Shown in pieces: positions 53,172 through 64,000 of a stretch of DNA of 64,000 bases. The position numbers and the translations under genes are program-made. The notes under the pieces are model-generated. The model saw nothing but the letters and a program-made list of their open reading frames with translations. It did no database searches and was not told where the DNA came from. This DNA comes from Camellia lanceoleosa. Lineage: Eukaryota; Streptophyta; Magnoliopsida; Ericales; Theaceae. Each line of letters opens with the position of its first letter. Within the stretch, counting starts at the first letter, position 1. The stretch is from positions 101,594,182 to 101,658,181 of the forward strand of contig CM045761.1 in the NCBI GenBank assembly GCA_025200525.1, in the 5' to 3' direction.

Positions 53172-55437
53172 TGTGATGACCCCAACATACATATTATTTT
53201 ATTGAGAGAATTTGCATGATTATCTGTTTAGTTTTTGGATATCTATTTCATTATGGATTATCTGTTAGAATGCTCACTTTGAATCAGAAATTGAAGGCTC
53301 AGACGAATCCAGAAACAAAAATTGACAAGTTTAATAAACTAACTAGAATATTTAGAATCATATGGGAAGTTTAATTAAAATTTGATTCAGTTTAGAAAAA
53401 TTAAGTTTTAATTAATTAGAACTTAAGCTATAATTAGTGCTTAATCCTTAATTAGTACATTAAGCTAAATATGAGTATATATATATATATGTTATGTAAA
53501 GAGAATTAGCTCATCTTTGAGCTCAAAATCTATTAGAACAAGTTTTAGAGAGAGAGAGAGAGAGTGTGTGTTTGAGGTCATTTAGAGAAAGAAAGGCTAT
53601 GAAGGTTGAGGGATTGCTAGAAGATTGGAGATTTGAAAAGAGGAGGCCAAATTGTGCTTGAATTAGTGTATTTAAAGACTCTAGGTGAGTGTTTGATTCA
53701 TAATTTATGAATTTAAGTCACCTAACATTTGAATTCAAGAAATTATGAGCTCAATCATAAGTAATGAGCTAATAGATGATAAAATTAAAGCTAGAGCTTT
53801 CATGTATTCATAATTTCACTATATTATACCATTTTGAGCATGAGTTTTGGCATTCTTGTTGAAATTGGTAGTTCAACTACTCATGCACCAAAGAATTATA
53901 GGTTTTAAGAGTTTAATTTCATGTTTTGAAGGTTTTGGAATGAGTTTGAAAGCCATTCCATACATGCATAAAAATTCTAATTTCAAATTTGTAAATTTAT
54001 GATATTTTTGAATTCATGGCTTTAATTTGGTTTTACATTTATGGATTCTAAGAGTTTTCAAGTGTTTGATCAAGCCATGCAAGTCTTTGCACTTTTAACT
54101 AGTATTTTGGAACTCAAATTCTGTTATGAAAAACCAAGAATTCGACCACATCACTCGAGAGGTGAAATTACCACTTAAGCACACTTTGCATTCATCCAAA
54201 AGTTTTGTAGAACATTGAACACTGCTCAAGCAAACCCACCTTTCATTGCACTTGTCTCAAGCAACTATCGAGTGTAGATTTTGAGCATCCAACACTTTTG
54301 CTGAACATGAAGACTACTCAAGCAACCAAGGGTGCGCTCGAGCAAACTACCCTGTTTCAATAACTTTTGAAAAACACTTTTACATGCATACTTTTATTCT
54401 CATGCTCTTTTAGGCATTCTTAAGCATTGATTAGACATCATCAAAGATGGAATAAGCAAGAAACACACTTAAGGAAATTGAATTAAGATATAATGTTGTT
54501 TAGTCATTGTGTTTCAATGTGTATTGTTATGTGTTTTGTGTAGGTTGGCCACTCGAAGCTTTTGTCAGTTCAAGTCCACCATGAGTAGTATCTCTACAAA
54601 GATATGTTCGAAATATATTTTGAAATTGTTTCAAGAATGATATTTGTGAAATGTTATTTTTATATGAATGAATGAATGTCCAATTTGAAAAATATTCGTG
54701 GCAACCTTTAGTGAGGCCTTTGTCTAGAAAAAACAATACCATGGCCCTTCAAATATTGGTTTGTATAGACCTTCGCAGTCCCTTTGCTAGACCTTGATGG
54801 TCCATTCGATTAGGCCTTCAGGCCCTTTTGTTAATCTATTGGATGTATCACATATGATAAATGATTAATGGATTTCGATATGATAAATGTTTGAGTTGAA
54901 TTCATTGTATGATTAATTTGAAATGCACGATATGATTTATATTGTGTTAGACTTCATTCGTTAACCCCTTTATTTGATATTACTCACTGGGCTCTAGCTT
55001 ACCCCTCTCATTTATATATGTAGGTAAGCATGTAGAATGCCCAGTCTAGAGTTGCTTCAGGAGTCCACCTCTTTTGTAAAGTCGTTTGTGAAGTGCCTCT
55101 GTGATGGGCTTTACTTGGTCTCTAGTGGAGCCAAGCTTTGTCAACCCTTTTGTTTAGTCTTTCGTTTTTGCTATTAAAGGACATGTTGTATGTATGATGT
55201 TGAAAAAAAAAGTTTAAACTTATTGTTAATGTTATTATGAATGATGTATAAGGTTCAAGTTACTTATGAAAATTATCATGTAAACACCGTTTAATTGACT
55301 TTTTTATTTATAGTTAATGCTTTTGCTAAGCCCCATAATTTATATAATGATTCGTATTTGTTTTTAAGGCCAAAGGTAATCCAAGATTACTGGCCGATCA
55401 TGACCTAGACCTTTAGGGGCGGGTTCGAGTCGTGATA
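53172..55437 (+). repeat. 3' LTR of Tekay-type gypsy, uninterrupted
   Basis: 2266 bp from TGTGATGACC to GTCGTGATA. It is the reference for the rearranged 5' LTR. The CTCGAG cluster region (54150-54350) keeps two exact motifs where the 5' LTR keeps four. The others carry C-to-T or G-to-A changes. A TATATATATATATG tract lies near 53478, followed by a GA-rich block near 53545. Confidence 0.95.
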
Positions 55438-55897
55438 ATTATCGTCGACTTTCTCAAACTTTTTCAACACTACATTTTGTTTCATCCAAAAAGATCTAAA
55501 TAACATACCAAAAGGTGTTCTCTCGAGGGCAACAATGTGTATTTCAGTGAACTTTGTGTCTCGCATTAGGTTTATCAATGAAACAACATTTGACCTATAT
55601 TGTTTCACGTATTTCTTTCTCCCGTACTCCACGTACAATCTTCGACTCTGAAGGTTCTGTCGTTGAAGCCATTGGATTGCTTTCATGAGAGCCTTCATCA
55701 TCATTAGAGGAGCCCTTTTTCGGTTTCGTTGATGGAACCTCAAAATCATCATCAGATTCATTTTTCGCGGTGCTCATGGATTTTTTTTTACCACTTTTGC
55801 TAGGTTTTTGAGGGAGTCTCTTCTTTCATATGATGGTTGTTGGAACTTCAAAATCATCATCATCAGCATCTCTGCGTTTGCTTCTAGTAACAACCAT
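55438..55897 (-). pseudogene. Ulp1-like (Kaonashi-type) MULE gene, 5' part
   Basis: The ATG at 55895-55897 opens MVVTRSKRRDADDDDFEVP. A TGA follows, then a second copy of the same motif (ESDDDFEVPSTKPKK). After a frame change near 55600 comes YRSNVVSLINLMRD, LERTPFGMLFRSFW and LKKFEKVDDN. This leads straight into the part left of the gypsy insertion once one ATTAT is removed. It is the N-terminus of the DUF1985-like domain. Decayed. Confidence 0.65.
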
Positions 55898-56155
55898 TTT
55901 AGAACACTAAAAGGTTTCCCTATATCAACAGTGTAACATTTACTTGATGAAAGCATAAAAATACACAAATATTGTAATGAAATAATAAAGTTTTACTGTG
56001 AAAGTAAAATTTTACTTTGATTGGAAGTGAAATTTTACTCTAAACAGTATACCCTAGCAAATAAACAAAAAACACATACAAAAATTCTAGAACCAATAAT
56101 ATTGACACAGCTGCATCGCCATAGTCAAGAAATGATGGTGAAGAAACAAAGATAC
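55898..56155. other. MULE flank with AGTAAAATTTTACT palindromes
   Basis: No gene. It holds the promoter side of the Ulp1-like gene. The palindrome GTAAAATTTTAC near 55999 and two variants are the same motif seen near the transposase. The stretch is cut by the LTR at 56156. Confidence 0.5.
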
Positions 56156-59100
56156 TGTAACACCCTGGAGAAATACCTCTCAATTCCCCTGATACCTTAA
56201 TACAATCAGCAATAATACACGCATATAGATAACAAATATTAACAATAATACCATCCACTAACTTCTCTTTCCAATTGAACTATCTAAAAAATACGTCATT
56301 GTTAAACTACATTCATATATAAAACAAATTTCCAATTCCTCCATACAAATAGTCCATACAAAATAATCCAAAGCCAAATCATAAAACATCAATAGAAGAG
56401 CATCTATGCTCTCATCTAACTTTATTTCATATATCCATCCTTTTGGAGGTGCCTCAACATCATTTCCTAAAATTTGTTAGCTTTGGGGTGAGCGAAAGTT
56501 CAGTAGGCAATGCATTTAACAAGCTATATAATTAACTGAAACACACATGATCATGCAATGCAAGTATGATGAAAGTTTGAATGTTTAATTATAAATATTT
56601 GTTTAAATACAAATAAAATATGCAATACATGACATTTGTTCAACATTTTTCAAAGTAAACATGGGCGGTAAATATACTATGATATCCCAAGTGAGAGCCA
56701 CAATCAAAACAGTTATATATATATAGTTTTGTATACTAAAAATAGTTTTACATTTGCTGGCTCTAGAAATGGCGACGTGATGGGCACCCAAAAACATTTC
56801 GACCTTGCACATTTACCGGCTTTATAAACGGCGGGGAGTGGACATCCAAAATCATTTGTTTTTTTCACATTTGCCGGCTCCAGAAATGGTGGGCTCGTGG
56901 ACACCCAAAAACATTTTCCCACATTTTTTTGGCGATACAGATAGGGCAATTGGGCACCTTGACTCCCCGCACAGGTACCAATTACAATACACAACTCAAA
57001 ACCAACCCGACTCACTACCTGGATTCAATAGACTATTTACCCCCTTTTAACTTTCAACTTTTGGCACCAAGGTAATACTAAAATAAATAAATAATGCATA
57101 TGATGCATGAGTTTATAAATACTTCATTTTTCCTACAATGATTTGCATTCACAACAATTTTGCAACTTCACATGTCCAAAATAGTGGATTTAACACCAAA
57201 ATTTCATTCTTTCAAAGGAAATATGTACAGAGAAGCTTAAAGTTTTACAATCTCAACCTCAAAACCAAGTAATTACACTTGATTTCATGTTTTTGAAAAC
57301 AATTGAGCAAAACCCCTTTTTATAAAAATTTGGAAAACTAGGGTTTGAGAAAAATTGGGATTTTTCCCTTCTTTATGAAATTGAGGCAATTACTTATCAT
57401 AAACAATGATAATCATCCATAATAAGCATAACTTCTCTCATAATCATGAAACATTTACAACAAATACCCAAATATTAATTCACACAATCATATCCTCATA
57501 ATATATATATATATATATAACTACTCACTACATGTATGTCTAATGAAATCATCACATATGTATCCCAAATCAAACATATAACAAGTTAAAGACATCATTG
57601 CCTTAAGATTGGAAGCAAATAAGCCGGATCAAGAGCATTCTTTCAAAAATCCAAAATCTAATCGGTTGAAAATGTTGATCTTCTCTTGTTCTTCATCCTT
57701 GATGCAAGATCCATGGTGGATTGTTGGTAAAAATGGATAAAATCAAAGTTTTGAGGGCTAGGTTTTCGGACATGGAGAAGAATGAGAGAAGAGAGGAAGA
57801 AACAATAAAGTTTTTGGGCCAAAAAGTCACTTTATAATGTCTGTTAGCGACCTGGTTGCTCGAGTGAAGAAAGCTTGGCTCAAGCATAGAAAAGAAGTGT
57901 CACGACCCAAACTCGCCTCTGTAGGTTTAGCATCGTAACCGGCCAGTAATCCATGGATTACCAAAGGCTTTTGAACAGATTAGCAAATAATAAGAGGCTG
58001 CGGAAGCAATAATACAAAATAGACAAGGTTCAATGAGTTGTGATAATGTACATAGGACCGAACATTTCAAAACTTATTTATATACACATAAACATGCCAG
58101 TCCAGATACACAATATTTACAGAATGTACTTTCCAAGACCTGACTTTACAAAGCATACACAAAGACTAGCATGAATGCAAAAACAGCCATGGCATTAGGC
58201 TTCGTTCGGAACCTCCTCGGGAGGCATAACGGTTGGCTGACAAAAACAGAACAGAAGGCCGTCAACTCTGGCCCTGGTCATGTGCCGGCTCACCTACATA
58301 CATAATATAAACTGTGAGCGAAAGCCCAGTGAATAATAATAGAGTAAAGGGGTTTCAATGAATGAGTTCATACAGATTCAGAAATCATAGTTCATATTTG
58401 TATCAAATTCATCGTTTGTCCAGATCATATACAGACAGAAATCATAAGTAATGATTAAGTTTACATGATACATCCATTAGTATTAACAGAACGTAACGTA
58501 TACACGTGAGGTTACGAATAACCAATTCCATAAAGGAACCTCTGGATCCAGGTAACAGAACAGAAGCTGAGCCCCCGTGACAGGGCCTCCGGTATGGGTA
58601 ACAGAGTGTAGACAGAAATAAGTTCCATAAAGGAACCTCCGATACCGGGTAACAGCCAACATATATCACATGATGCTAAGGATGTCACGAATACATATCA
58701 GAAATTGAACAATCATTCATTGTATAGAACATATCATTTCGGAAAACAGATCTTGTTTGATCACACAGAAAATAGATACAGTTTGAACATAACTTTACTA
58801 AATTATTACTCATAGTTGGCCTTGAAACAGACAGACGGAGCAGATTGATCACATGACACGCAGCACGTGACCTACATAACACATAATGGACACACACTTG
58901 AAACACACATTTTAATTACACAAAACTTACGTCGTTGGTTCTTAATGTGTTTCTAACCTTAAATCCTCACTATAGAGTCTTAAACATGGCCTAGGAATGC
59001 CTAGGATGGAATGAGGATGTAAGGATGCCTTGGAAAACATTTTTCAAAACTTGTTGAAAACATGGGTCTTGCTCGAGCGTGGCTTTCTTCGCTCGAGCGA

Positions 59101-60860
59101 GCTTGTCAAAACAGAGGGGTCACTTGAGCGTAGACTCCTTCGCTCGAGCGGTCTGTAAAAATGCAAAAGTACTGGTTGTTGAAATTTTACGCTCGATGCT
59201 CGCTTGATGCCCGCTCGAGCGTGAGACACAGCTCTTCGCTCGAGCGTAGGTCTCGTCGCTCAAGCGTGCATCTGTGTGCACCAAAAACCTGAGAGCTTGC
59301 AATTTACGCTCGATCCACCATTCCTTTGCTCGAGCGGAGCTCTGAACAAACGATGGTCGCTCGAGCGTGGAATCCTTCACTTGAGCGAGGAAGCCAAATT
59401 CTGGAATTTTCAAATTTGCCTCCCAAGCTCAAACCAAGCATTCAACACCTCAAAACTCAACCTCTTGGGCCCATTTTCTGGAAAACACTTGTAAACTCAT
59501 AGTATAAGATGTTTCGAAGATCAATTTGTAAAATCAAAGCCTAAGGGTGAGTCAATAAAACACAATTTCAAATAAAACTTCAAGAACATAACTTAAATGT
59601 AACATGCATGAATTCTCAAGACTTCTAATGCTCCAAAACATGATCCAAAGCAAGATTAAGCTCAAGAATAGGATGAATTCATGGACTATAACAAAAATAT
59701 GAACATGCATGTGAGGATTCTATGAGAACAACCTCACAATTCAAGAATGTAGACATGCATGCATGATTTATGCCTCAATTCAACATTTTCAATCAATTCA
59801 TGACTTAGATCACTAATGTCTCATGAACTAAGCAAGAACTAATCTTAAATTCACAATTGAAAGGGGAAATCTCCTACCTTAAACCTTGAATTCCAAGTCT
59901 AGGAGCTCAAATTTGCAAAGCCTCTTCAATTCTCCTAAGTTCCAAGCCAAATCTTGGTGAACTCTATTTTCTCCTAACTCTTACACTCTCTAGTCGATTT
60001 TGGCTTAGGAAGATGAATGAAAATGATATCAACACACAACATGGAGAGTAATGGCCTAGGATTGTCCACTAAGTGACAAAATGGTAATTAACTCAAACAA
60101 GTGTAAATTAACATGATTTAATCTAATTTAATCGCTCCAAACCGAATTTTAATTACATCTACCATAAAATTCTATAAATCCTAACTAGCACACAAATCAA
60201 GTCAATTTCTGATTCGAACGCCGATAAGGCTTCCAATTCGCAGTTCAAAGTCGAAATATGAACAGATCATTTTATGGCAAACAGATAGAAACACACAAAT
60301 AATGCAATTATATGCAAATTAATCCCAAATCCTTCCTAAATTACTGTGAAGCATAATTAATCATGAATTAGCATTAATCGGAGGTCGGGGTTATTACAAG
60401 AAGATCCCAAAATCTCTAAAATTCGCCTAGTTCGCTTGAGCGAAGAAAATCTCACTCGAGCGAGCTTGCTTTCAACACAAAAATTCAAAATTCAAACGGG
60501 CTTAACTCTCTCGTCCGAACTCTGTTTTAGGTCGTTCTTGTGTCCAAATCGAAGCTCCAGAAATAAAATTTCCAATGGTTCTAGCCTCACATCCAAATTC
60601 AAAGTTTGGAAAGAGAAAAGGGCAAAAGAGTAAAGGTTGATAAAAAATGAAAATTCAAATTTGGAGCTTTTGATCTAATCTTGCCTAAATACCTTTTTAT
60701 GACTTCAACCAAAGTTCCAAACATCACCAAAGTGTCCTCAATTATAATATTTAAGGTTCACTTGCCAACCCATCAATACCAAGTGTTCGACAACCATATA
60801 AATTTTTAAGGCAACAGGCACCAAATTACACCAATCCGGTACGTATTAGAATCCAAGTCA
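56156..60860 (-). mobile_element. 3' LTR of another gypsy element, split by a solo LTR
   Basis: The plus strand reads TGTAACACCC at 56156 and ends CCAAGTCA at 60860. Past it, the minus strand shows a polypurine tract and the eroded end of pol (KFRGRNFLRWGD). So this is the 3' LTR of a minus-strand element whose body extends right. Without the nested insert it is about 2.2 kb. The other LTR and the target duplication partner (candidate GATAC at 56151-56155) are outside the window. Confidence 0.6.
57898..60398 (-). mobile_element. Solo LTR (TSD AGAAG)
   Basis: It starts TGTCACGACC (57898) and ends GTTATTACA (60398). AGAAG lies at 57893-57897 and 60399-60403. Length is 2501 bp, the same family as 10837-13351. 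Between 59072 and 59400 it has seven exact CTCGAG motifs plus decayed ones. No coding sequence. Confidence 0.95.
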
Positions 60861-63800
60861 TTAAAATCTCCCCACCTTAGGAAATTTCGTCCTCGAAATT
60901 TGTCCGAGTCATAAAACTAGGCCAAACCTCATCAATACAACATGAGCCTTGGAACTCCATGGCCATTTCCTCACCAAAATACTCCCTTAACACACTGACC
61001 AAAAGAAATTTTACGTTGTCGTTTTTAAAAATTTAACTCTCTTACCAATTCTTTCTCACAGGAGGTGTTACAACTAACACCCAAAGTCTATTAGACCCTT
61101 AGAAATTAGAGTTGGAAACACAACAAGGACTCCTCAAACAATGGTAACACTACCTTCCATAATTTGACTCCAGTAGTAGTCACAAACAACTCGACCCAAG
61201 TGGCTTAATCACTGTTGTAACAATCCACTCCATCCAACTTACCAAACGAACATGCATGTAAGGAACAACTTAATCACAATAGACTTAGAATACGGTTCCT
61301 GCACCTAGGGTCATCCACAATTCTTAACACAATCATTTTGCAATATTAAATTTTCTCCAATCAACAAATTCGCTTAAGAAGATGCATACAGATGCCTCTA
61401 GCAACTCACAAGGAATTAACTAAGGTTTTCAAGGTTCACTACAGAAATACAATCGTCCCCCACAATATCCATCAAACACGGTCACCCCACTAATCAACCT
61501 TTATTCATCCATTACGAGTACCTTAACAGACTGCATTGACGAACAACCTCAATCGCCACACCAACACAACATGATGTTTACAAACAGAGCAAACAATTTA
61601 CCTTGAAATATAGAAAAGACTGACTTAAGTCACCAAACATAACAAAGCCACAAACCAACCCCATAAAGAATCAGATTGATTTGACTTACAAAAATGTTTA
61701 ATGAACTAACAACAAAATGTGCCAATCTACACTCGGTAATCAATAACCAACTTCTGCTACCAACATTGATTAGAACAATAGATACTAAACACCATCCACA
61801 ACTAACCTTTAGATCCAAATCCTTGTAGTACACATCTACCATGTGTTCTCTAGACTCAACTCAAGCATCAACAATTAAAAGAGAATTTAAACCTTGAATC
61901 ATATCCAAATTTCTCAAAAGAATACCCTGAAGAACACTTGAACTACATCCACCATTGGTGATAACTCACCACGAATAACCCATTCCGTCTTTTAATGTAA
62001 TATTCCATCTAAGACTAAATGACCACCCTGGAATTTGAGTGAGAATGACAACCTTCCTTCAAAAACACAAGCTAGCCATGTACCTTGTAATTGATAACCA
62101 TCACGCAATGGTCAAAACCATATGTACACCAAAGCAATATTAATTCAGATACCCAAAATTATATGAATTCAAACAACCCACAATCTAGTAATTTCATCCC
62201 TCAAGAACCACAACTTAATTTTCAAAACACCACTATTCCCGTCAAAGTATCCACACATCACCACGAAACTCCACAAGCCATCTAAACGCCAAAGGTTCGT
62301 TCAAAGATAATCTAGAGTACTAACACTCATAGGATGGAATACAACTACGCCAGACATACAACTGAGAAATTTATCCAACTAATCACCCACCAACTCCTTT
62401 CTACATGACAATTAATAAGCTTGCCACCAATAACCACCAACAACTTACACAACCTATCGACATCAACTCAACTGGTTTTACTCCGACGTGGTGTTCACTA
62501 AAAACTTCTAATAATGTGTTCTAAGTCCATTTAGGGCTCTTTCACGAGTAGGTATACAACCAAACCATACTTCGGCACTCCATGTCTATAAGCTAACTCA
62601 CATCAACACCTATTCTTTAAACCCAACACACCATGGAACTTACCCCAAAATTAGCACACAATACTACACTAGTATTATGGTGATTCACAATGCCCAACCT
62701 ATGCTTAACAATAACCTACTGGCACCATCCACATAGTACTAAACAAGGATACAATCCCTTAGACCAACTAACAGATCCTATCTCTTATCAAGTAAGCACC
62801 TCACAAATTTATTTTATTTTATTTATTTATTTATTTATTATTATTATTTTCAAGATATCGGTCACTACATTGACCTTCCCAATTAACAACACACTTGAAA
62901 CTGTAATCATCCACTATCGTTGTTCACCACCTTTCCTTAAATACCACGCTTTCTAGAAAATTCACCTCGTGAGTCCAAAACCCACACTTCCCAAACTTAA
63001 CTACCCATGAAGAGTCCTAAACAGTTCAAATGCTACCAAACCGTTTACATGTTTTTATAAAGAAAAGACAACTCAACTAAAGCCAAAGTAGGTAATCACA
63101 ACAATCTAGAGCTTATGAAAGACCTTGTCAACCCAAGACAAAAGGTCACCTAAACACATACTCGACTTTTATAATTACTTCCAAAACTTCCCTTAACTCT
63201 CTCTCATCGTCTCACTACCACCAAATTCAAACTATACCTATGAAATGAACCCCTGCTACAAACTATCATACCACCAAATTCTAACCAGACAAGGGATCAA
63301 CATTCTTGGTTTATAACCTTCATCGCACTGATACAAGGACACTTCTATTTCAATTGCAAAATCAACCCTATTTCCAATACAAGCAACGCATGATGAACCA
63401 CATCAATACACACCCGTATACTGTTAATTCAAAACGAGGACCTATGATTAAAAGCAACCACAAAATGAAATTAACTGCCCTTAGAAGTCCAGGAATAAAT
63501 TTCCACAAAATGAAACTCAAGTCACAGACACGCCAACTACATTTGTACTTCCCAAACACCAACATTGCTAATTCCCAATATCCCAATAAGGATTCCCGAA
63601 AGGTGCACTACGGGCACCAAGTCATCTAACCCACTTCTTAGTATGGTAATGATGACACTATAATCAACACAGACCCATTTACAACCTAAAATCTCCTCTA
63701 TGCTTACAGTATAACGGGAAAACTAAGTCAAAAGCTTACGCTCCCTAAAAAAATTAAGATAACTCTTACTCGAGGAAATCTCCACATTTGCACCCTAACT

Positions 63801-64000
63801 AATAACTAACTTAACATAACTCAACCTCACAGATGAGATATGGTTGTAGCTCAACTTTTTCATGCCCCCTTTTGGAAGACGAATAAGCCCTATAGTATCG
63901 GACTCCCGTAGTTCTAAATTTAATCTCACAAGTGCAATGTGAAACAGATAAACACCAAAGAGTCCCAATTTAGTAAATCTTTTTGAAAATCAATTTTGAA
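60861..64000 (-). mobile_element. Internal region of the minus-strand gypsy: pol end only, then G-poor DNA without genes
   Basis: The polypurine tract AAGGTGGGGAGA (minus, about 60868-60879) and a pol-like tail (NFEDEI or KFRGRN, depending on frame) mark the 3' edge. Upstream of it, to the window end, I find no gag, RT or integrase motif on either strand. The plus strand here is rich in A and C and visibly poor in G from about 61050 to 63700. It is either a non-coding internal domain or eroded pol. Frames of up to about 107 codons occur but have no domain. Confidence 0.4.

Larger units (their letters stand above)
35162..55437 (+). mobile_element. Tekay-type Ty3/gypsy retrotransposon with rearranged 5' LTR (TSD ATTAT)
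   Basis: It starts TGTAACGACC at 35162 and ends GTCGTGATA at 55437. ATTAT lies at 35157-35161 and 55438-55442. Parts: a 5' LTR split into three pieces (272, 381 and about 1660 bp, summing to about 2.3 kb), primer-binding site 51420, a deleted internal region, polypurine tract 53158-53171, and a 2266-bp 3' LTR. The insertion lies in a coding exon of the Ulp1-like gene, and the host frame is continuous once one ATTAT is removed. The integrase end and the YPHLF tail fit the Tekay chromovirus lineage. Confidence 0.9.
28200..56155. mobile_element. Mutator-like element with mudrA-type and Kaonashi-type (Ulp1) pseudogenes, limits approximate
   Basis: A mudrA-like transposase (+) and a Ulp1-protease-like gene (-) converge. 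The combination is known from plant MULEs that carry captured Ulp1-like (Kaonashi) genes. AGTAAAATTTTACT-type palindromes are scattered through both flanks, through the introns and past the Ulp1 start (55999), tying the parts together. A gypsy element (35162-55437) sits inside. The right end is hidden by the LTR that starts at 56156. Native length without the insertion would be about 7.7 kb within the window. Confidence 0.6.

Noticed and set aside
63306..63629. 107-codon plus frame at the window end
   Set aside because: A consequence of the A/C-rich, G-poor composition. No domain on either strand.

Overview
The window is nuclear DNA of a flowering plant, most likely a eudicot. I could not identify the species. 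It has GT-AG introns, AT-rich spacers, microsatellites and wall-to-wall transposable elements. I see no rRNA, tRNA, CRISPR or bacterial-type operon. Only two open small genes have an ATG start and no lesion I can see. Both encode GRF-zinc-finger proteins with a hydrophobic C-terminus (318-763 and 40098-40463).

Layout: (1) 1-5739 holds an intact two-exon GRF-zinc-finger gene facing a FAR1/FHY3-type (FRS) gene. The FRS gene is broken by three in-frame stops and one frameshift. (2) About 5830-27566 is one old Ty3/gypsy element of Tat-like type on the minus strand. It reads gag, protease, RT, RNase H and integrase, with an extra degenerate gene region on the opposite strand beyond integrase. Its pol is split by insertions that each keep a perfect 5-bp target duplication: a 3.9-kb solo LTR (CTATC), a 74-bp LTR relic (ATAGC), a second, inverted 3.9-kb solo LTR (ACACT), and a solo LTR (TGTCT) that carries another solo LTR (AAACA). 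(3) About 28200-56155 is a Mutator-like element with a mudrA-type transposase pseudogene and a convergent Ulp1-protease-like (Kaonashi-type) pseudogene.

The Ulp1-like gene is split by a 20.3-kb Tekay-type gypsy retrotransposon (35162-55437, TSD ATTAT). The 5' LTR of that retrotransposon holds two PIF/Harbinger elements in opposite orientation. The LTR segment between them is inverted relative to the 3' LTR. One Harbinger copy contains a 900-bp hAT-type element (TSD GTACATAT). The other carries two exons of a glyoxalase I gene on its antisense strand. (4) 56156-64000 is an LTR of another gypsy element, split by a solo LTR (TSD AGAAG), then about 3 kb of G-poor DNA with no recognisable gene.

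The strongest leads are the Harbinger-bounded inversion, the small GRF-zinc-finger protein carried as a third Harbinger gene, the captured glyoxalase exons, the 74-bp LTR relic, and clusters of different self-complementary motifs in each element family. Domain calls rest on reading the translations by eye. No database search was run.
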